A stretch of 64,000 nt of DNA, taken from positions 1-64,000 of the forward strand of contig VSPM01000002.1 of NCBI GenBank assembly GCA_009775365.1, read 5' to 3'. The notes below the pieces were generated by a model that ran no database searches, was not told the DNA's origin, and saw nothing but the letters and a program-made list of their open reading frames with translations. Position numbers and translations under genes: made by a program. Each line of letters opens with the position of its first letter. The first letter of the stretch is position 1. Source of the stretch: Muribaculaceae bacterium (GTDB lineage: Bacteria > Bacteroidota > Bacteroidia > Bacteroidales > Muribaculaceae). Shown piece after piece: positions 27,802 to 35,706 of this stretch.

Positions 27802-29187
27802 TCAATAACTTTTCACTTTTATTGAATATGGCCACTGCGCATCGCCGGGGTTCTCTTCTCCGTCGATGTTGCGCCAATGCTCTGTAGGGGCGCCGCTCAC
27901 CACGAGCCAGAGATGCTCGATTTCTTTGTCGGCTGGGGCTGTATAGCTCACTTTCCCTTTCGAGGCCGACATCATCTCTCCGTAATGGCTGTTACCTTCG
28001 CTGTCGACGGCAACAATGCCGTAGCGCCAGCCTGCCTTATCCTTATTGAAGGTGAAATAACCTTTGCGACCGGCCTCGCCACGGAAATCCACACTCACCT
28101 TTCCGCCCTTTTCAGGCACGGGAAGCGCGATTGCATTGAAGCCATAATTCTCCGGGCAATTCTCCGGGGCCACACGCTGCCAGCCTCCTCCGGCGTCGAC
28201 GAGTTTAGTATGCCATTGGTTGGCATACTGACGCGCGTTATCTCGCACGCGGTCAATATCCCAGTTTATGAGGCGGGCATAGTTATGCCACATCTCGTCG
28301 TTAAACTCTTTCTGCCCCATGCCCGTAAGGCGCATGTAGGTCATCACAGGGTCTTCCCCCACTTTCCCCTGGCGGAAAAGCTCGGCTATGAATGGACGGC
28401 CATGCTTCTCTCCCCAAAGTTCAAGCACATAGGGGGAATGATAGATGTTGTCGATATGAAGAAACGCCTTGTGGGTGAGGTCGCGGAAAGCGTTCAGGTG
28501 GAAATTCTCATCGGTCTGCCAGTCGGGGTTCACCTGCCAGAGCATCCATTGGGAGGCCATCTCATAAAATCCGGCTCCACCCCATCCATCGCCCTCGCCG
28601 TCGCAAGAGATCTGGAGCTGGAAGGAATGGCCGAGCTCATGGGCTATGCAGTTGAGAGGCACATCCTGCACACGGTTGGGAGCAATCCAGAGCGCCCCTA
28701 TCTGCCCGTCGTAGTCGCCGCCATAGGCAGTGCCTTCGAGCGAATAGTCGAGCATAACCATCATCTTATATTTGTCGGCTTTAGTCCCCTCTTTCACAAA
28801 CGCGAGGTCGTTGTAGAAAAAGTTGTAGAACGTCTGCAATTTACCCATAAGGTTGGCAAGGTCCACCTTCATGTTGTTGCCGTCAAGGTCGGGGGCTGTG
28901 GCAATATTGTCACCAAACTCCGGAGCCCAGAATAGAGCCACGTCGGGAGTTGATACCATCCGGTGGAAACTCCATTTCGATTTAGGGTCGTTGAGATCCA
29001 TTCCCCAGAGATCATTGGGAATGTATATGGCTTTCCCTTGATGTGTGACCACAGGCACAGTCGACACCGCCGGATAAGATTCATCAGGGTTCAACGCTAT
29101 CACTCCGCTCTGCGAAGGGTCGTTCTGAGAAAAACCGGGCAAAACCGACATGGCAAGAGCCATAGTCATAAGAAAATCTTTTTTCAT
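27802..29187 (-). CDS. Secreted HExxH zincin-like protein (DUF6055-like), short form
   Basis: The 461-residue protein has a signal peptide (about residues 1-20, ending GFSQ). Its central domain has a zincin signature HELGH (His183, Glu184, His187) followed by GFYEMASQWMLWQ, where Glu is a possible third metal ligand. N-terminal blocks include FHRMVSTPDVALFWAPEFGDN. A C-terminal beta-domain follows (from about 350: GFNAIALPVPEKGGKVSVDFRGE). The layout resembles DUF6055-type proteins (assigned from memory, moderate certainty). It is last in the minus-strand locus and shares its whole core with the next gene upstream. Predicted secreted metallopeptidase; activity is unproven. Confidence 0.8.
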   Translation of the reverse strand: MKKDFLMTMALAMSVLPGFSQNDPSQSGVIALNPDESYPAVSTVPVVTHQGKAIYIPNDLWGMDLNDPKSKWSFHRMVSTPDVALFWAPEFGDNIATAPDLDGNNMKVDLANLMGKLQTFYNFFYNDLAFVKEGTKADKYKMMVMLDYSLEGTAYGGDYDGQIGALWIAPNRVQDVPLNCIAHELGHSFQLQISCDGEGDGWGGAGFYEMASQWMLWQVNPDWQTDENFHLNAFRDLTHKAFLHIDNIYHSPYVLELWGEKHGRPFIAELFRQGKVGEDPVMTYMRLTGMGQKEFNDEMWHNYARLINWDIDRVRDNARQYANQWHTKLVDAGGGWQRVAPENCPENYGFNAIALPVPEKGGKVSVDFRGEAGRKGYFTFNKDKAGWRYGIVAVDSEGNSHYGEMMSASKGKVSYTAPADKEIEHLWLVVSGAPTEHWRNIDGEENPGDAQWPYSIKVKSY

Positions 29188-29205
29188 GATGCTTTTGGAA
29201 AGTTA

Positions 29206-29243
29206 CTTTGGGAGCGAAGACCGTATAATCTCCGCTCCCAAAG
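29206..29243 (-). terminator. Intra-operon hairpin between the two zincin genes
   Basis: CTTTGGGAGCG (29206-29216) pairs with CGCTCCCAAAG (29233-29243) around a 16-nt loop. It could give partial termination or mRNA protection inside the operon. Confidence 0.4.
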
Positions 29244-29301
29244 GCCAATTAATAATCTATCTTTTTATCAAGAAATCTACTATTTTGCAGGAAGACTCTC
29301 A

Positions 29302-31581
29302 TTAATAAGAGAGCGTGATCGAATACTTCACTGTGTATTGCTTGCCACCCTTTGTGTAGACAAACACGGGGCGCATGGTGTGGCTGCCTGTATACCCTTC
29401 CTTGATCTGCTCTGGATGGTCGCCATAAGTGAGGCTTGACCCTGAGATCTCGAAATAGATATATCCTCCGCCCCACACTCCGGCGTTGCCGTCAGCGTCG
29501 AGCCAGTAGCCGTTGTTGGCAGAGGCGCTCATGTTGTAGGTGCCGTCAGTGTTGAGAGCACGACAGGAGATAACACTCTCTGCGGGAGCCTCGCCCACCT
29601 TGATCATGCTGCCGATTTCATTGGCATCCAGGCCGAAGAACGAGCATATCTCTTTCTCTGCCAAGTCCACATTCCCTCTTGCATACTTGCCGGGGGCTGT
29701 GAGTTTCACATTCAGTGTCACCTCCATGTTCTGGCTGTCTATCTTGTTGTAGACAGGCACGACAGGCTCCTCATAGCAGGCAATGCGGGCCCCTTCGAGG
29801 GTGATGGCATATGGGAACTGCGGGTCGTTGGTTTCATTCTCGTCCCAGCCATGGCTCATATACACCTCAGGAGACCCCTGCACCACAAGATAAACCTGCT
29901 GTGCACCGGAAGGCACATTGAAAGAGAGAGAGCCGTCGGCAGATTTTCCGACTTCGCTATATGTGCGCTTATTCCCTGTAAGAGCCACAAAGCCGTAACG
30001 CCAGCCCATGTTTTCAGCGCCTCCGCAGGTGTTGTATTTGGTCGGCTTCCCTTTTGCATTGCCGTCGCCATCCTCTATGTTGCTTTTATCATTGGCGGCA
30101 AGGGCCTCGCCATAGCCGAGTCCTCTGAAATTCACTTTCACCGTAGAGCCTGTAACCGAGAGAGGAATCACATTGAAGCCGGTGGCGCCGGGGCAGTTGT
30201 CATATGCGATCTGATACTCGCCTTTCTCATTTTTTACAAAATTCGGAGTATAGCGATTCTGGAAACCGTTGCTGTATTCACGCACGCCGTCGATGTCGTA
30301 GGTGGCCATTCTCACAGCATAGTCGAAAAGTACCTCGCGAGTCTTGCTGTAGTCATTGCCGTTATAAAGGCGGGTGTAAGTCATGATAGCATCTTCCGGG
30401 GCCCTTGAATCTGTCCAGATTTTTCCGTAGGCATCCACTCCATGTTTTGCCACCCAGTAGCTCTGCAGCCAATAAGATGCATAGAGATGGAACTCATGAT
30501 GGAAATGACGGTGGCAGTTGGCGAGCCACACGTTGTAGTCATAGCTTGTGAACTGCTGCTCCGGATAGTCCTGGAACGACTGCCACTGCGCGCACTGCTC
30601 CCAGTAGACGCAGCCTCCGTTGTTTGCTCCGTCAGGGCCTTCGAAACCGTAGCGGAATCCGCTCTTGTAGTCGTTGGGCACGCCTTGTGCCTGAACACGG
30701 TCGGCATAAGTCTGGAACTGGAATGAGTGGCCTATCTCATGCGCGATTGTAGAGCCTACAGGCTGGCAAGTTGACGGATTGACCCAAAGGGCGCCTATTG
30801 CATCATCATAGCCGGAGCCGGTGGCAAGCCATTCTTCCTGATAGAGGAGATAAATCTGCATCTTATATTTGTCGAGCATCGACTTACCCTGCCCGAGAGT
30901 GGCCATGCCAAGCTTGTTGATGTTGGTGTCGAAGAATTTCTCTGCCTTTGCGAGAAGGTCGTCGATGTCAACACGCATATTTGCCGGCACTGTAGAGGCG
31001 TTGGGGTCGTCGCCGAATTCAGGAGCCCAGAACACGAAGAAATGCTCCGAAGATTTATAACGCGCGAATGAGAACTTGGCAGATTTGCTAAGAATCGTGG
31101 GGCCCCACTCTGAATTGACAAAGAATTTGTCATAGTCCGGAATATCTGAAGGGCTGATCATTCCCGACTCTCCCTGGTTGATTCCCGGCAGCTCGCCACC
31201 GAATTCGGGCTGGCGAACAGTGAATGCCACGGTCTCATCTCCGCTGACAAGATTAAGCGTTGTTGTGCGTCCTGAAGAGGCAGTGTTCTGCGACACAGTG
31301 ACCTTCACATTGTTTTTACCCTTCTTTCCTGAGGCGGGAGAGAAATAAACCCAGTCAATACCGTCTGCCACAACTGCCTTCCAATTCCCTTTGGCAACAA
31401 AAGAGATTGTCTGTGAGCCGTTTTCATATGAGAAAGGGAGATCTTTCGATTCAGGCAGCTCCTCAAATCCGCCCGCCTCCTGAACGATGTTCTCTTCATC
31501 GTCGCTGCAAGAGACCATTGGAGCTCCGCCACAGATAACAGCCGCTGAAAGAGCAAGTATATTTAGAAATTTAAGTCGCAT
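29302..31581 (-). CDS. BACON-zincin-DUF4859 surface lipoprotein
   Basis: The 759-residue protein has a lipoprotein signal (Cys25, MVSC). A BACON domain follows (about 45-135, with WVYFSPASGKKGKNNVKVTVSQN). A zincin domain homologous to the 27802-29187 product carries HEIGH (His281, Glu282, His285), then a beta-domain with GFNVIPLSVTGSTVKVNFRGLG. The C-terminal 150 residues match DUF4859 (NGYWLDADGNAGVWGGGYIYFE). Lipid anchor plus BACON suggests a cell-surface, glycan- or mucin-contacting peptidase-like protein. The closely related sister gene downstream lacks the anchor, BACON and DUF4859, so the pair looks like one surface-bound and one released form (inference). Confidence 0.85.
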   Translation of the reverse strand: MRLKFLNILALSAAVICGGAPMVSCSDDEENIVQEAGGFEELPESKDLPFSYENGSQTISFVAKGNWKAVVADGIDWVYFSPASGKKGKNNVKVTVSQNTASSGRTTTLNLVSGDETVAFTVRQPEFGGELPGINQGESGMISPSDIPDYDKFFVNSEWGPTILSKSAKFSFARYKSSEHFFVFWAPEFGDDPNASTVPANMRVDIDDLLAKAEKFFDTNINKLGMATLGQGKSMLDKYKMQIYLLYQEEWLATGSGYDDAIGALWVNPSTCQPVGSTIAHEIGHSFQFQTYADRVQAQGVPNDYKSGFRYGFEGPDGANNGGCVYWEQCAQWQSFQDYPEQQFTSYDYNVWLANCHRHFHHEFHLYASYWLQSYWVAKHGVDAYGKIWTDSRAPEDAIMTYTRLYNGNDYSKTREVLFDYAVRMATYDIDGVREYSNGFQNRYTPNFVKNEKGEYQIAYDNCPGATGFNVIPLSVTGSTVKVNFRGLGYGEALAANDKSNIEDGDGNAKGKPTKYNTCGGAENMGWRYGFVALTGNKRTYSEVGKSADGSLSFNVPSGAQQVYLVVQGSPEVYMSHGWDENETNDPQFPYAITLEGARIACYEEPVVPVYNKIDSQNMEVTLNVKLTAPGKYARGNVDLAEKEICSFFGLDANEIGSMIKVGEAPAESVISCRALNTDGTYNMSASANNGYWLDADGNAGVWGGGYIYFEISGSSLTYGDHPEQIKEGYTGSHTMRPVFVYTKGGKQYTVKYSITLSY

Positions 31582-31627
31582 TGTTTTTGATTCAATTTAT
31601 AAACAAGTGTAAAACATGTCTTAAACA

Positions 31628-31671
31628 ATTCATCCGGACCGGCTGTCATCGACTGCACGGCCCGGACGAAT
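31628..31671 (-). terminator. Intra-operon hairpin after the BACON/DUF4859 gene
   Basis: On the minus strand a 13-bp stem (arms 31659-31671 and 31628-31640, two G-U pairs) with an 18-nt loop lies between the stop at 31688 and the next start at 31581. It is followed by TTGTTT. Partial terminator or stabiliser. Confidence 0.4.
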
Positions 31672-31687
31672 CATATTGGGTCAATCA

Positions 31688-32929
31688 TCACTCAGTCACT
31701 GTGACATTCACATTAAACATCACGACCTTGGCGTTATACCAGAATCCGATGTGTGAAGTGCCTGACACATTGGTGACATCGGGGAATGTGCCAAGCGCCC
31801 AAGAGTTTATCTCCTCTTCAGTGGACTCTTCAGAGTCGCCGTGGTATTCAATGAACCATCCGGCTCCATCACCCCAGTTGCAGATAGCGCCTGTTGTGTC
31901 AAACCAATAGCCGTTGCCGGCGGTGTAAGGCACGAACTCGCCCTCTTCGTCATATGCCACAACCTTTGCCAGTGTTATCGACGAGCAGCCAAGCAGCGAT
32001 TTCACAGCCTCAGTATCAAACGGCACTGCTACCGGTTCATAGCCGATTGAGCCGACTGTCTTTTCAAGATCGAATGTGCCGACTATCTCACCCTTGAGAT
32101 CCATCTTCGGGAATACCACATCAATCTTGAAGATGCAATATTTGCTGTGGTCATCCCTGAGTGTGAAACCGAAGTTAACAGTAAACTCAGCATCGTCGGG
32201 CACACCGGGTGCACGCCCGATCACGAGAGTGGGCTCGCCTTCATTATAGACTTCAAGGAACATTGCATTGAGCGGATATCCTGCGCCATCCCAGTTGGTG
32301 ACATTGAGATCGGAGTCAAGCCATGCGCCACAGGGAGTGCCGGCTGTGCCACCTTCAATCCACTTACCCTCTTTATCAACCATAAAGAACTCGAGGCTGC
32401 CGTTCTCTTCCACGCCTTTGCCAAACTCTTCGATAGTAAGGCCGAGATTACCTTCAATCGCTTCTGAATAATTGACAAACGATATTTCACCTGTGGCATA
32501 GTCAAGCGACTCGATTTCGATATTGCCGGTGCAAGGAGCCACCTTTGTGTTATCAGTGCATCCGGCCTGAGTGACAGTGATCTTGCCGGTCTGTTCGCCG
32601 CAAGTCACAGTCAGTTCGCCCACACGGGGAAGGCGATAAGGGTTAGGCTCGAAGTTGAGGAACATGCGGAAATCTCCCGGCTCACCCTTAGAGGGGTCAA
32701 TTGTGATCCAAGTGCAGTTAGATTCTGCTCTCCATTCGTTGTTGGCTTCAAGCTCCACTACACCTTCAGTCTCGTTCCAGTCGATATTGAGTGAAGAGAG
32801 ATCCATCGCGAAATTCTCGGGAATCTCCACAGCAACAACATCATCATCGTCATCACAAGCGGTGAACACAGGCGCCGCCAACAACATGCAAGCGGCAAGA
32901 AGCCACTTTGTATATTTTGTTGTTTTCAT
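31688..32929 (-). CDS. BACON lipoprotein with two DUF4859-like modules
   Basis: The 413-residue protein has a lipobox (FTAC, Cys25) and an acidic linker. A BACON domain (about 40-120) contains CTWITIDPSKGEPGDF and the closing VTVTQAGC pattern. Two DUF4859-like modules follow: residues about 125-275 (AWLDSDLNVTNWDGAGYPLNAMFLE) and 280-413 (NGYWFDTTGAICNWGDGAGWFIEYHG). In Sus-type loci this position, after SusD, is usually held by surface glycan-binding proteins, so a binding role is likely. The exact ligand is unknown. Confidence 0.8.
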   Translation of the reverse strand: MKTTKYTKWLLAACMLLAAPVFTACDDDDDVVAVEIPENFAMDLSSLNIDWNETEGVVELEANNEWRAESNCTWITIDPSKGEPGDFRMFLNFEPNPYRLPRVGELTVTCGEQTGKITVTQAGCTDNTKVAPCTGNIEIESLDYATGEISFVNYSEAIEGNLGLTIEEFGKGVEENGSLEFFMVDKEGKWIEGGTAGTPCGAWLDSDLNVTNWDGAGYPLNAMFLEVYNEGEPTLVIGRAPGVPDDAEFTVNFGFTLRDDHSKYCIFKIDVVFPKMDLKGEIVGTFDLEKTVGSIGYEPVAVPFDTEAVKSLLGCSSITLAKVVAYDEEGEFVPYTAGNGYWFDTTGAICNWGDGAGWFIEYHGDSEESTEEEINSWALGTFPDVTNVSGTSHIGFWYNAKVVMFNVNVTVTE

Positions 32930-32944
32930 TTATTTCTTTTTTAT

Positions 32945-32971
32945 GTGGGCCATGCCTTACGCATGACCCAC
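32945..32971 (-). terminator. Intra-operon hairpin
   Basis: GTGGGCCATG (32945-32954) and CATGACCCAC (32962-32971) form a 10-bp stem with one G-U pair and a 7-nt loop, in the gap between two DUF4859 lipoprotein genes. Confidence 0.4.
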
Positions 32972-32978
32972 TTTATTA

Positions 32979-33992
32979 TTAATCAAAAGTAACTGCTATG
33001 ATGAACTGCAGGAATGATGTCGGATCGTCTACAGATACAAAATCAAACTTCACAGTTGTCTGAGTTCCGGCTGGCGTGGGCGTGGCGGCATTACCTAATT
33101 TATAGATGCCGGAGCCGCCATATTCAAGGAACATCATATTGGCAGGATAACCATCGCCGCTCCAACCGGTAATCTTACCCTCCGGATCAAGCCAATAGCC
33201 AAGCCATCCCGACGTGTAATCCGGATGTGAGCCATCTTCATTGAGCACACGGTTGCCGTCAGCATCGCATAGATATACGTCAATTGTTTCTTCCTCGAGA
33301 CCTTTGATTACTTCATCCATAGTGAGGCCCATTGCGAGCATAAACGACTCCGCATAATCTTTCAGTTTGATTTCATAGACTCCATAACCTTCGCCCGGCA
33401 CATTGGCCGACATAACCACCTTGCTCGGGTCGGTAACTTTGGCATGAACCGTGAATCTCACATAGTCATCAAACGCCGCGTCCTTTTTGAGAGCAATACC
33501 GAAATCAAGGTCTGACATTGTTCCGACAGCAGGGACACCCACTGTTTTGACCTCTATGAGTTTGTTCTCTTTGTCAAATGTCATAGTGAAGACAGAATTG
33601 TCTGCTGTGCCGAGACCGTTCTGGGTGTAATACCACCCCGATTCGCCATAAGTGGCGGGAGTAAGGTCCCAACACTGGCGAGATGTCTTGATGTTTGCAA
33701 ACACGGCAGTGCCATTCTCTATAGCGGCTATTGCCTCATCCACAGTCATATTGAGATTCTTGTGGAAAATCGGAGCATAGTCCTTGAGATAGATGTATTG
33801 AGGCTGATCTATCTTTACCATCTGGAAATCCATCTCAAGTGCGGTTGTGGCCGCAGCATTAGTGCGGAGATAAGGAGCCTCCCCTTCGGCATAGACATGC
33901 TTTGTGCTTGCGTCGCTCGGGTCGTCGCTGTTGCAGCTCACCCCGGCGAATGCCAGCATGGATGCCATTATATAAATATATGTTTTTTTCAT
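32979..33992 (-). CDS. Surface lipoprotein with two DUF4859-like modules
   Basis: The 337-residue protein has a lipobox (GVSC, Cys20) followed by SDDPSD, an acidic flag typical of exported Bacteroidetes lipoproteins. Two DUF4859-like modules follow. The first covers about 45-185 (TVDEAIAAIENGTAVFANI, SGWYYTQNGLG), and the second about 190-337 (DEVIKGLEEETIDVYLCDADG, WLGYWLDPEGKITGWSGDGYPANMMFLEYGGSG). It is directly after SusD and lacks catalytic motifs, so it is a candidate surface glycan-binding protein of the locus (inference). Confidence 0.8.
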   Translation of the reverse strand: MKKTYIYIMASMLAFAGVSCNSDDPSDASTKHVYAEGEAPYLRTNAAATTALEMDFQMVKIDQPQYIYLKDYAPIFHKNLNMTVDEAIAAIENGTAVFANIKTSRQCWDLTPATYGESGWYYTQNGLGTADNSVFTMTFDKENKLIEVKTVGVPAVGTMSDLDFGIALKKDAAFDDYVRFTVHAKVTDPSKVVMSANVPGEGYGVYEIKLKDYAESFMLAMGLTMDEVIKGLEEETIDVYLCDADGNRVLNEDGSHPDYTSGWLGYWLDPEGKITGWSGDGYPANMMFLEYGGSGIYKLGNAATPTPAGTQTTVKFDFVSVDDPTSFLQFIIAVTFD

Positions 33993-34026
33993 TGTTATCA
34001 GTCTGTTGCTTATTGTTTAACTGAAT

Positions 34027-35694
34027 TTAGCCTGCATATCCCGGATTCTGAACAAGTTTCGGGTTGCCGTCGAGGGCTTTCTTAGGAATCGGGAACACGT
34101 CAAGATGACGGTCGGCGGGGTTAGACATGCCATCCTTGCAGAACCATGACTTGCCGTTCCAGACGTTGCATCCGTTTGTCATCATGAATCTCACGAGATC
34201 CTGACGGCGATGTCCCTCTGCCACAAATTCCCAGGCAAGTTCATCAAGAAGGCCGCCGAGAAGCACGTCGTCGCCACCCTCATGAGTGATGATCCAATTG
34301 TCAGGCTCTTCCATTTCGGCTGTGTTCTCGCGATGTCCGTAGTCATAGCAGCTGCCGCCGCGGAGCTGAGCCACCGTGCGGATAGCCTTCGACGGGTTGG
34401 AAGAGAAGTTGCGCTGGCGCACCTGTGTAACAAGGTCGGCTGCCAATGCCTCGCCTTCGCCGTTGTGTGAACCGGTGATGCGGAGAAGACATTCTGCCTT
34501 CATCAGAAGCACGTCGGCATAGCGGAAGATAACCTGGTCATCACAAGTGGTGCCCTTGTCGCCGCCGAGAATCTCATACTTCACAAGGCGCTCTCCCTCC
34601 TGCTCGTAGCATCCGGGCTTGTCGATTGAGCGAAGCTCGTGAGTGTAGTTAAGCTGAACGCCGTCGATATAGATAGGCATGCCGTCTTTATCGAACTGAG
34701 GGCCGGAAATCCAGCAATCCTTATAGCGCTGGTCATCTACGTCATATGTCTCGATAAACTGAGGATGGGCACCGCCGCCGGATGTTGCCCAGCTGTTGAA
34801 TCCCCATGTGGCACGACCTGCATTACACATCCAGAGGCTTGCATAATAGTTGCCATAAGCATATTTCTCCTCATAAGGGATTCCGAAGATAACCTCGGGA
34901 GAGCCTACGATGCTCTCTCTGAAATTGTCCTTATAATTTGAAGCCAGAGAATACTTGCCCATGCCGATAATCTTGTTAAGCTCATCGAGGCAAAGCTTAT
35001 AATAACTCTCGTCATCACCGCCAAGCCATGCATTGTGGTTGAGATACATCTTGGCGAGAAGCATATTGACTGTGGCATTGTTGATTTTGCCAAGCTCGTT
35101 CTGCTCGCCAAAGGCGCCTTCCACGTCTTTGAGCTCCGACACGATGAAATCATACATCTCCTGTGGAGTCACCTGCTCGGGAAGCCAGCCCTCCTCATGC
35201 TCCCCACCTTTGTCGAGAGGTATGTTGCGGAACAGGTCGAAGAGGAAATAGTAATAAAGTGCGCGATAGCCTCTGAGCTCTGCCACCGACTCGGGATTCT
35301 GCTGAATCACTTCGTCGTTAAGAAGATCGTTGCAGGCAGACACGCCGGCGAAAGCGCGGTCCCAGGCCGTCTCGAAGAAACCGATCTGGCTGTGGAATTC
35401 ATGTTTGTGGGTAGGGATATAGAGGTCGCCCCAGCCGATACCGATGCGATAAGGCACGCACCAGAGGTCGGAGGCCATGTCGGCAAGGTCGGTGAAGCCG
35501 AACCATCCCCACACAAATTCGCGAAGTGAGTTATACACCGGATAGAACATGGCTGTGCGCTCCATCTCGGTAAATTCATGCCCGTCGTCAACAACAGTGG
35601 AATATGCTGTCTCGTCGAGGTTTGTGCAACCGGCTGACACACCAAGCATCGCAACCCCGCAGGCGGAAAGTATGATTGATTTAAATGCTTTCAT
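34027..35694 (-). CDS. SusD/RagB-family surface glycan-binding lipoprotein
   Basis: The 555-residue protein has a lipobox (VSAGC, Cys23) and the SusD fold: an N-terminal TPR-like half with DRAFAGVSACNDLL and ELRGYRALYYYFLFDLFRNIPL, and a C-terminal LLDELAWEFVAEGHRRQDLVRF with DVFPIPKKALDGNPKLVQNPGY. SusD proteins cap the SusC transporter and capture glycan on the cell surface. It is 12 bp from SusC, forming the expected pair. Confidence 0.96.
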   Translation of the reverse strand: MKAFKSIILSACGVAMLGVSAGCTNLDETAYSTVVDDGHEFTEMERTAMFYPVYNSLREFVWGWFGFTDLADMASDLWCVPYRIGIGWGDLYIPTHKHEFHSQIGFFETAWDRAFAGVSACNDLLNDEVIQQNPESVAELRGYRALYYYFLFDLFRNIPLDKGGEHEEGWLPEQVTPQEMYDFIVSELKDVEGAFGEQNELGKINNATVNMLLAKMYLNHNAWLGGDDESYYKLCLDELNKIIGMGKYSLASNYKDNFRESIVGSPEVIFGIPYEEKYAYGNYYASLWMCNAGRATWGFNSWATSGGGAHPQFIETYDVDDQRYKDCWISGPQFDKDGMPIYIDGVQLNYTHELRSIDKPGCYEQEGERLVKYEILGGDKGTTCDDQVIFRYADVLLMKAECLLRITGSHNGEGEALAADLVTQVRQRNFSSNPSKAIRTVAQLRGGSCYDYGHRENTAEMEEPDNWIITHEGGDDVLLGGLLDELAWEFVAEGHRRQDLVRFMMTNGCNVWNGKSWFCKDGMSNPADRHLDVFPIPKKALDGNPKLVQNPGYAG

Positions 35695-35706
35695 TTTAGT
35701 TGATTG

